Both the position numbers and the translations under genes were made by a program. Of a stretch of 64,000 nucleotides of DNA, positions 16,744 through 25,255 are shown one piece after another (positions within the stretch are counted from its first letter, which is position 1; each line of letters starts with the position of its first letter). The stretch comes from Nocardioides sp. Root190. Its GTDB lineage: Bacteria > Actinomycetota > Actinomycetes > Propionibacteriales > Nocardioidaceae. The notes under the pieces were generated by a model. That model worked only from the letters and a program-made list of their open reading frames with translations, was not told the DNA's origin and ran no database searches. The DNA lies in NCBI RefSeq assembly GCF_001428565.1, contig NZ_LMIA01000010.1:678800-742799 (forward strand). The letters are read 5' to 3'.

Positions 16744-17410
16744 GCTCGTCCAGGTCGTCCTCGTCGACGACCAGGAGCTGGTGCGGTCCGGGCTGCGCCG
16801 GATCCTGCGACGACGCGACGGCTTCGAGATCGTCGCCGAGTGCAGCGACGGCAGCGAGGTCCCCGGCACGCTCGACGGCCTGCCCGGCGGTGTCGACGTC
16901 GTGGTGATGGACCTGCGGATGCGGGTCGTCGACGGGATCACCGCGACCTCCGGCGTGGTGGCGCGTGCCGACGGACCGCCGGTGCTGGTGCTCACGACCT
17001 TCGACGACGACGAGATGCTCTCCGGCGCACTGCGGGCCGGGGCCTCTGGCTTCCTGCTCAAGGACTCCTCGGCCGAGGACCTGATCCGCGCCGTACGCAC
17101 CGTCGCCGGCGGCGGACACTGGCTGGACCCGACCGTGACCGGCCGCGTGCTCGACCAGTTCCGCACGTCCGCGCCGAGGGGCGCGGCGACCGCGGCCGCC
17201 GTGGATCCGCTGACCGCCCGCGAGATCGAGGTGTTGTGCGCGATCGCGCTGGGACGCAGCAACGGCGAGATCGCCGGTGACCTGGTCATCTCCGAGCTGA
17301 CCGTGAAGAGCCACGTCGGACGGATCTTCACCAAGCTCGGGCTGCGCGACCGGCCGGCCGCGATCGTCTATGCGTACGACCACGGCCTGGTCTCACCCCG
17401 CCCGTCCTGA
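16733..17410 (+). CDS. NarL/LuxR-type response regulator
   Basis: 225 residues from the GTG at 16733, overlapping the kinase by 11 bp. The receiver domain has acidic VDDQ, phospho-acceptor Asp60 (VVMDLRM), the Thr of LTTF and Lys of FLLKD. The C-terminal LuxR helix-turn-helix (LTAREIEVLCAIALGRSNGEIA...KSHVGRI) starts near 157. It is the partner of the preceding kinase. Targets are not evident; the flotillin pair downstream is convergent and so not an obvious target. Confidence 0.94.
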   Translation: MSDELVQVVLVDDQELVRSGLRRILRRRDGFEIVAECSDGSEVPGTLDGLPGGVDVVVMDLRMRVVDGITATSGVVARADGPPVLVLTTFDDDEMLSGALRAGASGFLLKDSSAEDLIRAVRTVAGGGHWLDPTVTGRVLDQFRTSAPRGAATAAAVDPLTAREIEVLCAIALGRSNGEIAGDLVISELTVKSHVGRIFTKLGLRDRPAAIVYAYDHGLVSPRPS

Positions 17411-17418
17411 GCGAGGAG

Positions 17419-17559
17419 CCTCGAAACCCCCGGCCCGGGCGGGGTCCCGGCGGTGACCGGGACGGGTTCCGGCACCATGGCCAGGGGTTTCGAGACGGTC
17501 GCTGCGCGACCTCCTCAACCAACGGCGGGCCTGCGCGACCTCCTCAACCAACGGCCGGG
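17419..17559. repeat. Dispersed intergenic element with tandem 29-bp copies
   Basis: CCTCGAAACCCC (17419-17430) is inverted as GGGGTTTCGAG (17484-17494). After it come two tandem 29-bp copies, 17502-17530 and 17531-17559, each starting CTGCGCGACCTCCTCAACC and differing by one or two bases. A diverged relative sits at 4493-4552. It lies between convergent genes and has no coding potential. Confidence 0.7.
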
Positions 17560-17562
17560 CGA

Positions 17563-19083
17563 TCAGGCCTTCTTGTCCACGTCCGTCCGGTCGATGGCGC
17601 CCATCCCGCTGGCGGCCCGCTCCACGGAGCGGTGGATCAGCGACTCGAGGTCCAGGCCGGTCGAGGTCTTCAGCATCTGGAGCGTCTGCACGACGTTGTC
17701 GGTGACCTGTCGGGGCAGGGCGCCCGCGCCGTCGCTGGAGATGACGGTGAGCTGGTCGATCGCGGCGATCGGCGCAGCGACCTCCTTGGCGATCTGCGGG
17801 AGGACCTCGATCAGCATCTGGAGCACGGCGGCGTCGTTGTAGTGCGCGAACGCCTCGGCCCGCTTGTCCATCGCCTCGGCCTCGGCCTGGCCGATGGCCA
17901 GGATCGCGGCGGCCTGCGCCTCACCCTCGGCGCGGGTGGCGTCGGCCTCAGCGACACGACGACCCTTCTCGGCCTCACCGCGCTTGATGCCCTCGATGGC
18001 CTCGGCCTCGGCGAGCGCCGCACGGCGTCCCTTCTCGGCCTCACCGCTGAGCTTGGTCTCCTCCGCCTTGGCCTGGGCGGCGGCGATGGTGGAGGCCTTG
18101 CGGGCGTCGGCGGCGGCGATCTCGGCAGTACGACGTCCCTCCGCCTCCTGCTCGACGCGGTAGCGCTCGGCGTCGGCGGGCTTGCGGACCTGGGTCTCGA
18201 GCTGGCGCTCGGTCAGCGCGGCCTGCTGGACAGCGACCTTCTCCTGCTCGGAGAAGATCGCCTGGTCGCGCTCGGCCTGGGCCAGCGGGCCGGACGCAGC
18301 GGCCTGCGCGGACGCGGCGTCGGTCTCGGCCTTGATCTCGGCCTGCTTCAGCGCGAGCGTGCGCTGGGAGACGGCGATCTCCTGCTCGGCGGCGATCTGC
18401 GCCTGCTCGGCGGCCTGGCGCGCATTGGCCTCCGCGATCCGGGCGGCCTGGCTGGCGCGGGCGGCCTCGGGGCGACCGAGGTCGGCGAGGTAGCTGCCGT
18501 CGTCGGTGACGTCCTGGATCTGGAAGGCGTCGAGGATGAGGCCCTGGCCGGTCAGCGAGCTCTCCGACTCGTCGGCGACGCGCTGGGCGAAGGCGGCGCG
18601 GTCGCGGATGATCTGCTCCACCGTCAGGCCACCGACGATCGAGCGCAGCGCTCCGGCCAGCACCTCCTGGGTGAAGGACTCGATGTCACCCTGCTGGGAG
18701 AGGAAGCGCTGGGCACCGAGCCGGATCTGGTCGGCGTTGCCGCCCACCTTGACGATCGCGACTCCGTCGAGGTTGAGCTTGATGCCCTGACCGGACACCG
18801 CGCCACGGATCTGCACGGAGATCCGGCGGCTGGAGAGGTCCATCGTGGCCAGCTTCTGCACGAACGGGACGACGAAGACCCCGCCACCCAGGACGACCTT
18901 CTGGCCCGACAGGTCCGTCGAGAGCTCGCCGGTCTCCGGGTTGATCACCGCCTTGCCCTTGCGGCCCGTGACGATGAACGCCTGGTTCGGGCCGGCGACC
19001 TTGTAGCGGCTCGTGACGAGCAGGACGAGCAGGACCAGGACGGCGACGATGCCGCCGATCGGTACCAGGATGGCGGGTTCCAT
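17563..19083 (-). CDS. Flotillin-like SPFH/Band 7 protein
   Basis: 506 residues from the ATG at 19083. Residues about 4-25 form one membrane span, followed by an SPFH domain (VAGPNQAFIVTGRKGK...) and a long Ala/Glu-rich coiled coil from about 250 to 430 with repeats such as EAEAIEGIKRGEAEKGRR, as in YuaG/YqiK flotillins. These oligomerise at the membrane and organise microdomains. Eleven base pairs separate it from the upstream NfeD-like gene, the usual partner of flotillins. Confidence 0.94.
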   Translation of the reverse strand: MEPAILVPIGGIVAVLVLLVLLVTSRYKVAGPNQAFIVTGRKGKAVINPETGELSTDLSGQKVVLGGGVFVVPFVQKLATMDLSSRRISVQIRGAVSGQGIKLNLDGVAIVKVGGNADQIRLGAQRFLSQQGDIESFTQEVLAGALRSIVGGLTVEQIIRDRAAFAQRVADESESSLTGQGLILDAFQIQDVTDDGSYLADLGRPEAARASQAARIAEANARQAAEQAQIAAEQEIAVSQRTLALKQAEIKAETDAASAQAAASGPLAQAERDQAIFSEQEKVAVQQAALTERQLETQVRKPADAERYRVEQEAEGRRTAEIAAADARKASTIAAAQAKAEETKLSGEAEKGRRAALAEAEAIEGIKRGEAEKGRRVAEADATRAEGEAQAAAILAIGQAEAEAMDKRAEAFAHYNDAAVLQMLIEVLPQIAKEVAAPIAAIDQLTVISSDGAGALPRQVTDNVVQTLQMLKTSTGLDLESLIHRSVERAASGMGAIDRTDVDKKA

Positions 19084-19094
19084 GAATTCCACTT

Positions 19095-19601
19095 TCACTC
19101 GGTGGGGGGTTGCCAGATCTCGGTGACACTGACAGCGCTGGGGGACAGGACACCGGTGACGTTGACCCTGGTGCCGGCCTCGATGGGGAGCTGGGCGCTC
19201 GCGTTGAACTGGAGGGTGTGCCCGCCGACGAGGAGGCGTACGACGCCGTACCCGCCGGCCGGGATGGAGGTGATCACCTGGGCAACCTGGCCGACGCTGT
19301 CGCCGATCGAGACGGTCCCGTCGCTCGGTCCGTCCTTGACCAGGCCGGTCAGCCACCAGGCGAACCAGGCGACCACCACACCGGACCCGGCGCCGATCGC
19401 CAGGGAGACCGGGAGCACGGCACCCGCGCCGTCGCTCGCGGCGGCACCGAAGCCGAAGGCCGAGACGAAGCCGGCGAGGGCTGCGGTCGAGAGCCAGTCC
19501 GCGGCGAGCGCGTCGAACGCTCCATCGAGGAAGTCGCCGGCCACCAGGGAGACCAGGAGCACGACGAGCCCGACGATGCCGAGGACGAGGAAGGCGGTCA
19601 C
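19095..19601 (-). CDS. NfeD-like membrane protein, flotillin partner
   Basis: 168 residues from the GTG at 19601, which has GGAG at good spacing (a GTG two codons earlier is possible). There are about three membrane spans in the first 100 residues (FLVLGIVGLVVLLVSLVAG and others) and then an OB-fold-like beta domain (SIGDSVGQVAQVITSIPAGGYG...), the layout of short NfeD proteins. It precedes the flotillin gene by 11 bp. The NfeD match is by architecture and context. Confidence 0.85.
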   Translation of the reverse strand: MTAFLVLGIVGLVVLLVSLVAGDFLDGAFDALAADWLSTAALAGFVSAFGFGAAASDGAGAVLPVSLAIGAGSGVVVAWFAWWLTGLVKDGPSDGTVSIGDSVGQVAQVITSIPAGGYGVVRLLVGGHTLQFNASAQLPIEAGTRVNVTGVLSPSAVSVTEIWQPPTE

Positions 19602-19690
19602 GAACACTCCGAGGGGGTGAGGGGGCCGGTGGTCACGATCCTAGTGATCATCACCTGAAGCCGATACTTCTCTTGGTGATCCTCCACCAC

Positions 19691-19743
19691 GTGACGCCCG
19701 TCACAAAGTTGCACCACAAGGCGTATCAGTGCAAAGATGCACT
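19691..19743. promoter_or_regulatory. Palindromes in the NfeD/TetR divergent promoter
   Basis: GTGACG-CC-CGTCAC (19691-19704) is a perfect 6-bp palindrome, and AGTGCA-AAGA-TGCACT (19728-19743) is another, ending 1 bp before the TetR ATG. The second is placed to repress tetR itself; the tetR/MMPL pair is the expected target. Confidence 0.5.
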
Positions 19744-19744
19744 C

Positions 19745-20335
19745 ATGAGTCAGCCGTGCATCAGTCGTCGCGAGGTTAAGCGGCACCAGACCGCGCTGCG
19801 CCTCCAGCACTGCGCGGCGGAGCTGACCCTCGAGCACGGCTTCGACGGCTGGACCATCGACGAGCTGGCCGCGGCCGCCGACGTGTCGCGGCGCACCGTC
19901 TTCAACTACTTCGACGGCAAGGCCGAGGTCATCCTCGGTCCGGAGCCGGAGGTCGACGACGCGCAGGTCGCGGAGTTCGTCGCGGGCGGGCCGACGGGCC
20001 GGCTCTTCGACGACCTGCTCGTGCTCGCCCACGAGGCGACCCGCGAGAAGGCCGACTCCGACCAGCACATCGCCGCGGTCCGCCAGGCGGTCATGAGCGA
20101 CCCCCGGCTGCTCCAGCTGGTCCACGAGCGTTTCGAGATGGCCGCGACCTTGCTCGGCGACTGCGTGCGCCAGCGCGAGGGCGACGACTTCCCCAAGGAG
20201 AAGGTCCGCCTCCTCCTCCGACTCCTCATCACGTGCTTCGACGACGCGCTCGAGCGTGTCGCGGAGGACGGCAGCACCCCCTTCGCCCAGCACTTCGACG
20301 CCACGGTCGCCGACGCCCGTACCTGCCTCGCCTGA
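19745..20335 (+). CDS. TetR-family regulator of an MMPL exporter
   Basis: 196 residues with a TetR helix-turn-helix at about 15-60 (WTIDELAAAADVSRRTVFNYFDGK). The C-terminal ligand domain gives no hint of its effector. It lies 98 bp before an MMPL transporter on the same strand, with a palindrome at its start, so it probably represses both genes until a drug or lipid ligand binds. Confidence 0.92.
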   Translation: MSQPCISRREVKRHQTALRLQHCAAELTLEHGFDGWTIDELAAAADVSRRTVFNYFDGKAEVILGPEPEVDDAQVAEFVAGGPTGRLFDDLLVLAHEATREKADSDQHIAAVRQAVMSDPRLLQLVHERFEMAATLLGDCVRQREGDDFPKEKVRLLLRLLITCFDDALERVAEDGSTPFAQHFDATVADARTCLA

Positions 20336-20433
20336 CTGCCCGCCTGACTGCCTGACCCGCTTCTCCCTTCCCCCTTTCCCACGATCCCTGCGCCGGAGAC
20401 CCCGGAACAGCCACGAACCCAGGAGACCTGACC

Positions 20434-22770
20434 ATGGCCCGCCTGCTCTACAAGCTCGGCTCGACCGCCTACCGGCGGTGGCCCTTCTTCATCGCCGGAT
20501 GGTTGCTGCTCGTCGTGGTGGTCGGCGCCACCTCGGCGCTGGCGTCCAAGCCCTTCAACGACGAGTTCACCATCCCCGGCATCCCGTCCGAACAGGCCGC
20601 CGACATCCAGAAGGACCTGTTCCCCGACTCCGGGGACGCCTTCGACGACGCCACCGTCAACGTCGTGGTCGCCGCCCCCGAGGGCCGCACCCTCGCGGAA
20701 CCGGAGTACTCCGAGGCGATCGCGGACCTGATCGCCGCGATCCCCGACCTGCCCCAGATGGACGCCGACGCCGTCCAGCCCGGGTTGGCCGACCCGACCA
20801 CCGCGGCCGCCGACCTCGAGCAGCAGTACGTCGACGCGGCCAGCGAGGCCGGGGGCGACGTCACCCAGGCGCAGGAGAACGCCGCTGCGATCTCTCCGCT
20901 CTCCGAGGACGGCCGGATCGGCACGTTCTCCTTCGAGTGGGACGTCGAGACCGTCGCGGACCTCGAGGCGACCTCCGTCGAGGCGCTCGAGGAGCTCCTG
21001 ACCGACACCAGCGACGAGACCGGCCTGATCGCCGAGGCCAACGGCCAGGGCATGGCCGTCATGGAGGCACCGGGCGGCACCGCCGAGCTGATCGGTCTGG
21101 GCATCGCGCTGATCGTCCTGCTGCTCACCTTCGGCTCGTTCACGGCTGCCGGCATGCCTCTCGTCAACGCGATCTTCGGCGTCGGCCTGAGCATGGCCGG
21201 CGTCACCGCGATGACCGCGTTCATGGACCTCAACTCCTCGACCACGGCGCTCTCGACGATGATCGGCCTCGCGGTCGGCATCGACTACACGCTCTTCATC
21301 CTCGCTCGCTACCGCACCGAGCTGCACCACACCGACGACCGCCGGCACGCCGCCGGCATCGCAGTCGGAACCGCAGGATCGGCCGTCGTCTTCGCCGGTC
21401 TCACCGTGCTCATCGCGCTCTCGGCGCTCTCCGTGGTGGGCATCCCGTTCCTCACGACGATGGGTCTGGCTGCTGCCGCGACCGTGCTGATCGCTGTCCT
21501 GGTCGCGCTCACGCTGCTGCCTGCGCTCCTCGGCATGACGAAGTCGAAGGCCTTCGCGGGGCGGGTACGCCGCTACGAGCCGAAGCGTGACGAGCACGGC
21601 CTCGTCCTCAACAACGGTGTGCGCTGGGCCCGGATCCTCCAGAAGGCCCCGCTCGCCTGGGTCGCGGCCGTCGTCGTGCTCCTCGGCGCGCTCGCCATCC
21701 CGATCTCGCAGATGTACCTCGCCTTCCCGAGCGACAGCACGGCCGCGAGCGACACCACCCAGCGCAAGGCCTCCGACCTCGCGGAGGACGCCTTCGGCGC
21801 CGGGCGCCAGGGCACCTTCGTCGTGGTCGTCGACGGGCGCGACATCGCCGACGACGACCAGCGCACCGAGGCCTTCGAGCAGGTCGTCGACTGGGCCGCG
21901 GGTCAGGACGACGTCGCCAACGCCCAGCTGGTCGCGACCAACGAACCCGCGACGGGCGCGATCATCCAGCTCACGCCGTCCTCCGGGCCCGACGAGCCGG
22001 AGACCCTCGACCTGCTCGAGGCACTGCGCTCAGGACAGTCCGACATCGAGGACCAGACCGACACCACGGTCGGCGTCACCGGCCTGACGGCCATCACGAC
22101 CGACGTCTCGGACCAGCTGAACGGCGCTCTCCCGATCTACCTCGCGGTGGTCATCGGACTGGCGTTCCTCCTGCTGGTGCTGGTGTTCCGCTCGATCCTG
22201 ATCCCGCTCACCGCCACCCTGGGCTTCCTGCTCTCGGTCCTGGCCACGCTGGGCGCGACCGTCGCGATCTTCCAGGAGGGCGCGTTCGGGATCTTCGAGG
22301 GCCAGCCGCTGGTCAGCTTCATCCCGATCTTCGTGATCGGCGTGGTGTTCGGGCTCGCGATGGACTACCAGGTCTTCCTGGTGACCCGGATGCGCGAGGC
22401 CCACGTCCACGGGCTGTCCACCCACGACGCCGTCGTCGACGGCTTCCGCAACAGCGCCCGGGTGGTCACCGCAGCGGCCGCGATCATGATCGCCGTCTTC
22501 TCCGGCTTCATCCTCGAGGACGACGCGATCATCAAGTCGATGGGCTTCGCCCTGGCACTGGCCATCGTGTTCGACGCCTTCATCGTCCGGATGGTCCTCA
22601 TCCCGGCCCTGCTCTACGTCATGGGCGACAAGGCCTGGTGGCTGCCGGCCTGGCTGGACCGGATCCTGCCGAACGTCGACATCGAGGGCGAGTCCCTCGA
22701 GCGCGACTCGGCGCCGGTCGCGGTGCAGGTGGGCCGTGACGACGAGGACCGGGAGCTCGCCGGAGTCTGA
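20434..22770 (+). CDS. MMPL/RND-type transporter
   Basis: 778 residues with the two-fold MMPL design. One membrane span (FFIAGWLLLVVVVGATSAL) precedes a large extracellular domain (about 40-220), then five spans, a cytosolic linker, and a repeat of the same plan. TMs carry the Asp-Tyr pairs typical of the proton relay (GIDYTLFILARYR and AMDYQVFLVTRMRE). MMPL proteins export lipids, siderophores or drugs. It is expressed with the TetR gene upstream and ends at a strong hairpin. Confidence 0.95.
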   Translation: MARLLYKLGSTAYRRWPFFIAGWLLLVVVVGATSALASKPFNDEFTIPGIPSEQAADIQKDLFPDSGDAFDDATVNVVVAAPEGRTLAEPEYSEAIADLIAAIPDLPQMDADAVQPGLADPTTAAADLEQQYVDAASEAGGDVTQAQENAAAISPLSEDGRIGTFSFEWDVETVADLEATSVEALEELLTDTSDETGLIAEANGQGMAVMEAPGGTAELIGLGIALIVLLLTFGSFTAAGMPLVNAIFGVGLSMAGVTAMTAFMDLNSSTTALSTMIGLAVGIDYTLFILARYRTELHHTDDRRHAAGIAVGTAGSAVVFAGLTVLIALSALSVVGIPFLTTMGLAAAATVLIAVLVALTLLPALLGMTKSKAFAGRVRRYEPKRDEHGLVLNNGVRWARILQKAPLAWVAAVVVLLGALAIPISQMYLAFPSDSTAASDTTQRKASDLAEDAFGAGRQGTFVVVVDGRDIADDDQRTEAFEQVVDWAAGQDDVANAQLVATNEPATGAIIQLTPSSGPDEPETLDLLEALRSGQSDIEDQTDTTVGVTGLTAITTDVSDQLNGALPIYLAVVIGLAFLLLVLVFRSILIPLTATLGFLLSVLATLGATVAIFQEGAFGIFEGQPLVSFIPIFVIGVVFGLAMDYQVFLVTRMREAHVHGLSTHDAVVDGFRNSARVVTAAAAIMIAVFSGFILEDDAIIKSMGFALALAIVFDAFIVRMVLIPALLYVMGDKAWWLPAWLDRILPNVDIEGESLERDSAPVAVQVGRDDEDRELAGV

Positions 22771-22789
22771 GTCGACCCACCGGGAAACA

Positions 22790-22821
22790 CGAAGGGCCGC
22801 TCCGTGAGGAGCGGCCCTTCG
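22790..22821. terminator. Hairpin terminator between convergent genes
   Basis: CGAAGGGCCGCTCC, loop GTGA, GGAGCGGCCCTTCG: a perfect 14-bp stem 20 bp after the MMPL stop and 22 bp after the glutathione peroxidase stop, so it serves both strands. Confidence 0.85.
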
Positions 22822-22843
22822 TCGCGTGGCGAGGAGGAAAGCG

Positions 22844-23323
22844 TCAGCCCAGCGCCTTCTCGATGTCTCCGGCGATCTTCTCGGGCTTGGTGGTCGGGGC
22901 GTAGCGGCCGATGACCTGGCCGTCCTTGCCGATGAGGAACTTGGTGAAGTTCCACTTGATCTTGCCGCCGATCAGGCCGCCCTTCTCGGACTTCAGCCAC
23001 TGGTAGACCGGGTGCGTCTCGTCGCCGTTGACGTCGATCTTGGAGAACATCGGGAAGCTCACCCCGTAGTTCTTCTGGCAGAAGCCGGCGATCTCGGAGT
23101 CGGCGTCGAGCTCCTGGTTGGCGAACTGGTCGCACGGGAAGCCCAGCACCGTGAAGCCGCGGTCACCGAACTTCTCGTACAGGCCCTGGAGGCCCTCGAA
23201 CTGGGGCGTGAACCCGCACTTGGAGGCGGTGTTGACGACCAGCACCACCTTGCCGTCGTACGACGAGAGCTCGATGGGCTGGCCGTCGATGGCGGTGGCG
23301 GAGAAGTCGTGAAGGGTGCTCAT
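22844..23323 (-). CDS. Glutathione peroxidase-family thiol peroxidase
   Basis: 159 residues. It is the cysteine (not selenocysteine) type: peroxidatic Cys near 36 in NTASKCGFTPQ, then GFPCDQFANQE and the KWNFTKFLI segment supplying the catalytic Trp and Asn. Bacterial members usually use thioredoxin instead of glutathione; actinobacteria generally make mycothiol, so that is likely here. It reduces hydrogen peroxide or organic hydroperoxides in the cytosol. The next gene upstream ends 12 bp away. Confidence 0.95.
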   Translation of the reverse strand: MSTLHDFSATAIDGQPIELSSYDGKVVLVVNTASKCGFTPQFEGLQGLYEKFGDRGFTVLGFPCDQFANQELDADSEIAGFCQKNYGVSFPMFSKIDVNGDETHPVYQWLKSEKGGLIGGKIKWNFTKFLIGKDGQVIGRYAPTTKPEKIAGDIEKALG

Positions 23324-23335
23324 GCCTCCAGTGTG

Positions 23336-23740
23336 TCACCGCGCCCGCAGCGACCGGCCCTGCAGGAGCGCGAGATCGGCGACGACGAGAGCCTGCGCGA
23401 CGACCCAGATCCGTCCTGCGGTGTCGAGCCCGAGGACGCCGGTGGCGGCGACCTCGAGGGACGCGAGGACCCAGACCAGGTTGCCGACGACGATCGCCCA
23501 GCCGGTACGGCGCGACATCGTGCTGCGGGCGTACAGCCCGACCACGAGGGCGTAGCCGACCATGAAGGCGCCGATGGCGCGGTACGCCGTGGGGTCGCCG
23601 CCGAGCAGGTCGGCGAGAGGTCCCGCGAGGGCGAGGTAGGCCGCGGCGTTGACGCCGGTGACGACGGCGTCGGCGGCGAACCAGAGGGGGCGCCGACCGG
23701 TGGCGGTCGAGGTGGTGCGCGGCGTGGCGAGAGTGGTCAT
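23336..23740 (-). CDS. Small membrane protein, unknown
   Basis: 134 residues with four hydrophobic spans (FAADAVVTGVNAAAYLALA, IGAFMVGYALVVGLYA, WAIVVGNLVWVLASLEV, IWVVAQALVVADLALL) and a basic N-terminus, resembling uncharacterised actinobacterial integral membrane proteins. It lies 12 bp before the peroxidase on the same strand and may be co-transcribed. No function can be assigned. Confidence 0.8.
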   Translation of the reverse strand: MTTLATPRTTSTATGRRPLWFAADAVVTGVNAAAYLALAGPLADLLGGDPTAYRAIGAFMVGYALVVGLYARSTMSRRTGWAIVVGNLVWVLASLEVAATGVLGLDTAGRIWVVAQALVVADLALLQGRSLRAR

Positions 23741-23779
23741 CGTGTCCTCCTGGACGGGTCGGGTTCGATGACCCGAGCC

Positions 23780-24241
23780 TCACCCAACCGAGGGGTCGGA
23801 GGCGATGACCTCGGAGGTCATGGGCCTGCGGCGCACCCGCCACAGGACGAGGAGGAGCAGCACCAGGACCAGGTCCACGATGCCGATGATCACGAAGCCG
23901 ACCCGACTCGTCCGCTCGCCGTCCACCCGCTGCGCCGACGGCTGGTCGCGCAGCACCGTCACGCCGATCTCACCGGACTCCTCCGCCCGCTGCCAGCTCG
24001 CCCGGTCCACCTCCGCCGGCCAGGTGCCGGCCTCGGGGTCGATGTCCTCGGGCAGCCGGAACCGGACGACGTAGCTGGGATCGCTCGCCTCGCGCAGGAC
24101 ATCGGTGTCGGTCACCTCGGCCGTCACGTGCACGCCGCTGCGGTCGATGCGCCACTGCTGCCAGGCCTGGTGCACCACCGGCAGGTTCACCACGACCACG
24201 ACCAGCAGCAGCGCCAACCAGGGGGTACGACGTGGCGTCAC
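23780..24241 (-). CDS. Membrane protein with extracytoplasmic beta domain, unknown
   Basis: 153 residues from the GTG at 24241. One hydrophobic span at about 7-22 (WLALLLVVVVVNLPVV), then a 90-residue external part (VHVTAEVTDTD..., YVVRFRLPEDIDP), then a second span (VGFVIIGIVDLVLVLLLLVLW) and a basic tail. The plan resembles small DUF3592-type proteins. Its start overlaps the nitroreductase stop by 4 bp (GTGA), so the two are translationally coupled. Confidence 0.75.
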   Translation of the reverse strand: MTPRRTPWLALLLVVVVVNLPVVHQAWQQWRIDRSGVHVTAEVTDTDVLREASDPSYVVRFRLPEDIDPEAGTWPAEVDRASWQRAEESGEIGVTVLRDQPSAQRVDGERTSRVGFVIIGIVDLVLVLLLLVLWRVRRRPMTSEVIASDPSVG

Positions 24242-24873
24242 CCGGTCGGTCCTGCGGGGTCCTCGGCCGTGGTCGGTCCGGACGCGACCACACCCGTCCA
24301 CGGCTCGTCCCAGCGCTCGCCGTACACGCTCTCCTCGAGGGGGCGCCGGGAGCGGACCCGGTGCTCGCGCTCCGCGTCCCGCTCGCTGACCTCGGCGGGG
24401 TCGCCCCGCACCCCGACCGCGATCCCGGCGATCACGCGGGCGGTCGCCGGGATCCCGAGACCAGCAGCCACCGCGTCGTGGTCGAATCCACCGAACTGAT
24501 GGGCGTGCAGGCCCATCGCCCGCGCCTGGAGCGTGAGGTGGGCCGAGGCCTGTCCGACGTCGTGGACCGGGATGAGCAGGTCGCCCAGCTCGTTGCCGTC
24601 GGCACCCGGGACCACGACCGACAGGAACACGACTGAGGCCCGCGGAACCCAGCCGGAGTTGCCGCGGCTCAGGTGAGGGACGAGCACCTGGTGGGCCGCA
24701 CTCCCCCGTGGCGCCACGACGTAGCGCCACGGCTGGCGGTTGCCCGAGCTCGGCGCCCACTGCGCGGCCTCGAGGAGGCGGGTGATGTCCTCGTCACCGA
24801 GCTCGTGGTGGGCGTCGAAGACGCTCGGGCTCCAGCGGGAGCGCAGCGGCTCGGCGATGTCGACGGGGTTCAT
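24238..24873 (-). CDS. Nitroreductase-family FMN oxidoreductase
   Basis: 211 residues from the ATG at 24873. The N-terminal RSRWSPSVFD and LLEAAQWAPSSGNRQPWRY segments are those that bind FMN in nitroreductases, and GLHAHQFGGFD and later Gly-rich segments follow the family. It reduces nitro compounds, quinones or similar with NAD(P)H; the physiological substrate is unknown. GATACT ends 6 nt before the ATG with no ribosome site, pointing to a leaderless mRNA. It overlaps the downstream membrane-protein gene. Confidence 0.92.
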   Translation of the reverse strand: MNPVDIAEPLRSRWSPSVFDAHHELGDEDITRLLEAAQWAPSSGNRQPWRYVVAPRGSAAHQVLVPHLSRGNSGWVPRASVVFLSVVVPGADGNELGDLLIPVHDVGQASAHLTLQARAMGLHAHQFGGFDHDAVAAGLGIPATARVIAGIAVGVRGDPAEVSERDAEREHRVRSRRPLEESVYGERWDEPWTGVVASGPTTAEDPAGPTG

Positions 24874-24894
24874 GGCCCCAGTATCGGGGCCATG
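24871..24894. promoter_or_regulatory. Palindrome spanning the nitroreductase start and -10
   Basis: CATGGCCCC-AGTATC-GGGGCCATG: 9-bp perfect arms that include the ATG and enclose the -10-like GATACT (minus strand). It could be a repressor site or an mRNA 5' hairpin that hides the start codon. Confidence 0.45.
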
Positions 24895-24907
24895 AACCTC
24901 GAGTGCG

Positions 24908-25174
24908 TCAGCGCTTCTCGCAGGCGATGCCGTCGCCGTCACGGTCGGACTTCTTGTTCGCCTTGTAGAGCGCCGTCGACTTCTTGAAGTTCGTGACCGG
25001 ACGGCCCGAGGTCTTGTCGCGGGCGCCCGGCTTGCCGACGCCGTGCTTGTAGACCTTGTTGAGCGCCGTGCAGTTCTTGTACGTCTTCGGTGCGGCCTCT
25101 GCTGCCGGCGCCACGGTGATGGTCAGCGTTGCGGCGGCCATGCAGGCCAGTGCCGCGAGTCCCTTGCGAGCCAT
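24908..25174 (-). CDS. Secreted excalibur-domain protein
   Basis: 88 residues from the ATG at 25174, with an AGGGAGGGAG ribosome site. A signal peptide ends near APAAEA (about 28). The mature part is one excalibur domain: YKNCTALN at its start and DRDGDGIACE at its end, a calcium-binding loop bracketed by two cysteines. Such domains occur on cell-surface proteins; by itself it is probably a small secreted or wall-bound calcium binder. It stands alone. Confidence 0.92.
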   Translation of the reverse strand: MARKGLAALACMAAATLTITVAPAAEAAPKTYKNCTALNKVYKHGVGKPGARDKTSGRPVTNFKKSTALYKANKKSDRDGDGIACEKR

Positions 25175-25255
25175 GAGTGCTCCCTCCCTTGAATGATCGA
25201 GCGCGACCGTAACCCGCGCCCGACGGGTTGCGCAGGAGAATTGGCGAAGGCTCAC

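Noticed and set aside
23780-24760. Longer frame for the 153-residue membrane protein
   Set aside because: The upstream part is antisense-like filler inside the nitroreductase gene; the GTG with a 4-bp overlap is the natural start.
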